NCBI GenBank assembly: GCA_026645635.1
Contig: JAPKMV010000265.1
Coordinates: 1-5,657 of the forward strand
DNA: 5,657 nt
Direction of reading: 5' to 3'
DNA from: Caldilineaceae bacterium
GTDB lineage: Bacteria; Chloroflexota; Anaerolineae; Caldilineales; Caldilineaceae
In this document: one piece after another, positions 5,376 to 5,657 of the stretch
Layout: each line of letters opens with the position of its first letter
How positions within the stretch are numbered: the first letter of the stretch is position 1
Program-made: the position numbers and the translations under genes
The notes under the pieces: model-generated
The model's database searches: none
What the model was told of the DNA's origin: nothing
The model's input: the letters and a program-made list of their open reading frames with translations, nothing else

Positions 5376-5657
5376 ATGGCTGTTTCCACGGTTGACCTGG
5401 ACCATCACATCCAGCAGCAGCGCGCAGAATTGAATGAAGAACTGGCAGCGACTGGGCAGACCTTGTTGGCGGCGCTGGATGGGCTGCAAGCGCCCTTCAG
5501 CCAGTTTGTGGCAGGCCAGGCGCGCCAGCTTCTGCCCTACAAGCGCGGCGCGCTGGTGCTGACCGGCGGTCTGGCCGCGGCGGATAGCCCTGAACTGCGC
5601 AGCCGGCGCATCGATCTGGCCGCCGCACAGGAGATGCTGTTCCTGGCGCTGCAAATT
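5376..5657 (+). CDS. Probable polyprenyl diphosphate synthase, N-terminus (partial)
   Basis: The frame is open from ATG 5376 to the window edge (94 codons), so the 3' part is missing. Residues 48-65 (GQARQLLPYKRGALVLTGG) resemble the helix that carries the substrate-binding GGKR-x-RP motif of trans-isoprenyl diphosphate synthases. Residues 80-94 (DLAAAQEMLFLALQI) resemble the A-x-ELLH-x-ASLIHDD helix that leads to the first Asp-rich motif. The motif is divergent: only Lys-Arg of the GGKR-x-RP core is present. The catalytic DDxxD would lie just beyond the window, so the call rests on pattern and on the carH neighbour. If correct, it condenses isopentenyl diphosphate into a C15-C20 or longer prenyl diphosphate. 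The ribosome site is weak (GGGAAAG, 5361-5367). An in-frame GTG at 5367 is a less likely start. Confidence 0.5.
   Translation, partial: MAVSTVDLDHHIQQQRAELNEELAATGQTLLAALDGLQAPFSQFVAGQARQLLPYKRGALVLTGGLAAADSPELRSRRIDLAAAQEMLFLALQI

Noticed and set aside
5304..5654. Minus-strand open frame at the right end
   Set aside because: It overlaps the end of carH and the start of the probable prenyl synthase, which have continuous + strand frames. No recognisable motif was seen.

Overview
The window is GC-rich bacterial DNA with every credible gene on the + strand. The gene set points to a free-living bacterium with a chromosome-type ParA/ParB pair, an adenosylcobalamin light sensor and isoprenoid synthesis. 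The protein styles and the apparently leaderless promoter make Chloroflexota (Anaerolineae/Caldilineae-like) my best guess. That is inference from general resemblance, not a database match.

Left block (1-3867). The window opens with an intrinsic terminator for a gene that lies upstream. It is followed by an extended -10 promoter whose spacing suggests that the first gene, a PfkB/ribokinase-family sugar kinase, is translated from a leaderless mRNA. Three more genes follow closely: parA (33 bp gap), parB (19 bp gap, strong Shine-Dalgarno) and a Gfo/Idh/MocA-fold gene (5 bp gap). The four are probably one transcription unit. The last protein keeps the family fold but appears to have lost the usual catalytic Lys, Asp and His positions, so it may be a non-catalytic, sensor-like member.

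Middle block (3868-4318). This is a 451-bp non-coding gap filled with structure. It holds a perfect 27-bp-stem palindrome built from a heptanucleotide repeat (3887-3953). Eight bases further on is a 205-bp element (3970-4174) with perfect 21-bp terminal inverted repeats and an 8-bp target duplication, i.e. a non-autonomous, MITE-like transposable element. A candidate promoter, a small leader hairpin and a ribosome binding site for the next gene follow.

Right block (4319-5657). carH encodes a MerR-type HTH protein with a cobalamin-binding sensor domain that carries the photoreceptor signature residues. It starts at a GTG not an upstream TTG. The next gene is cut by the window end and looks like the N-terminus of a divergent polyprenyl diphosphate synthase. 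This pairing suggests B12-dependent light control of isoprenoid/carotenoid precursor synthesis.

Long open frames on the minus strand opposite parB, the Gfo/Idh gene and carH are antisense shadows typical of high-GC DNA and are not annotated.
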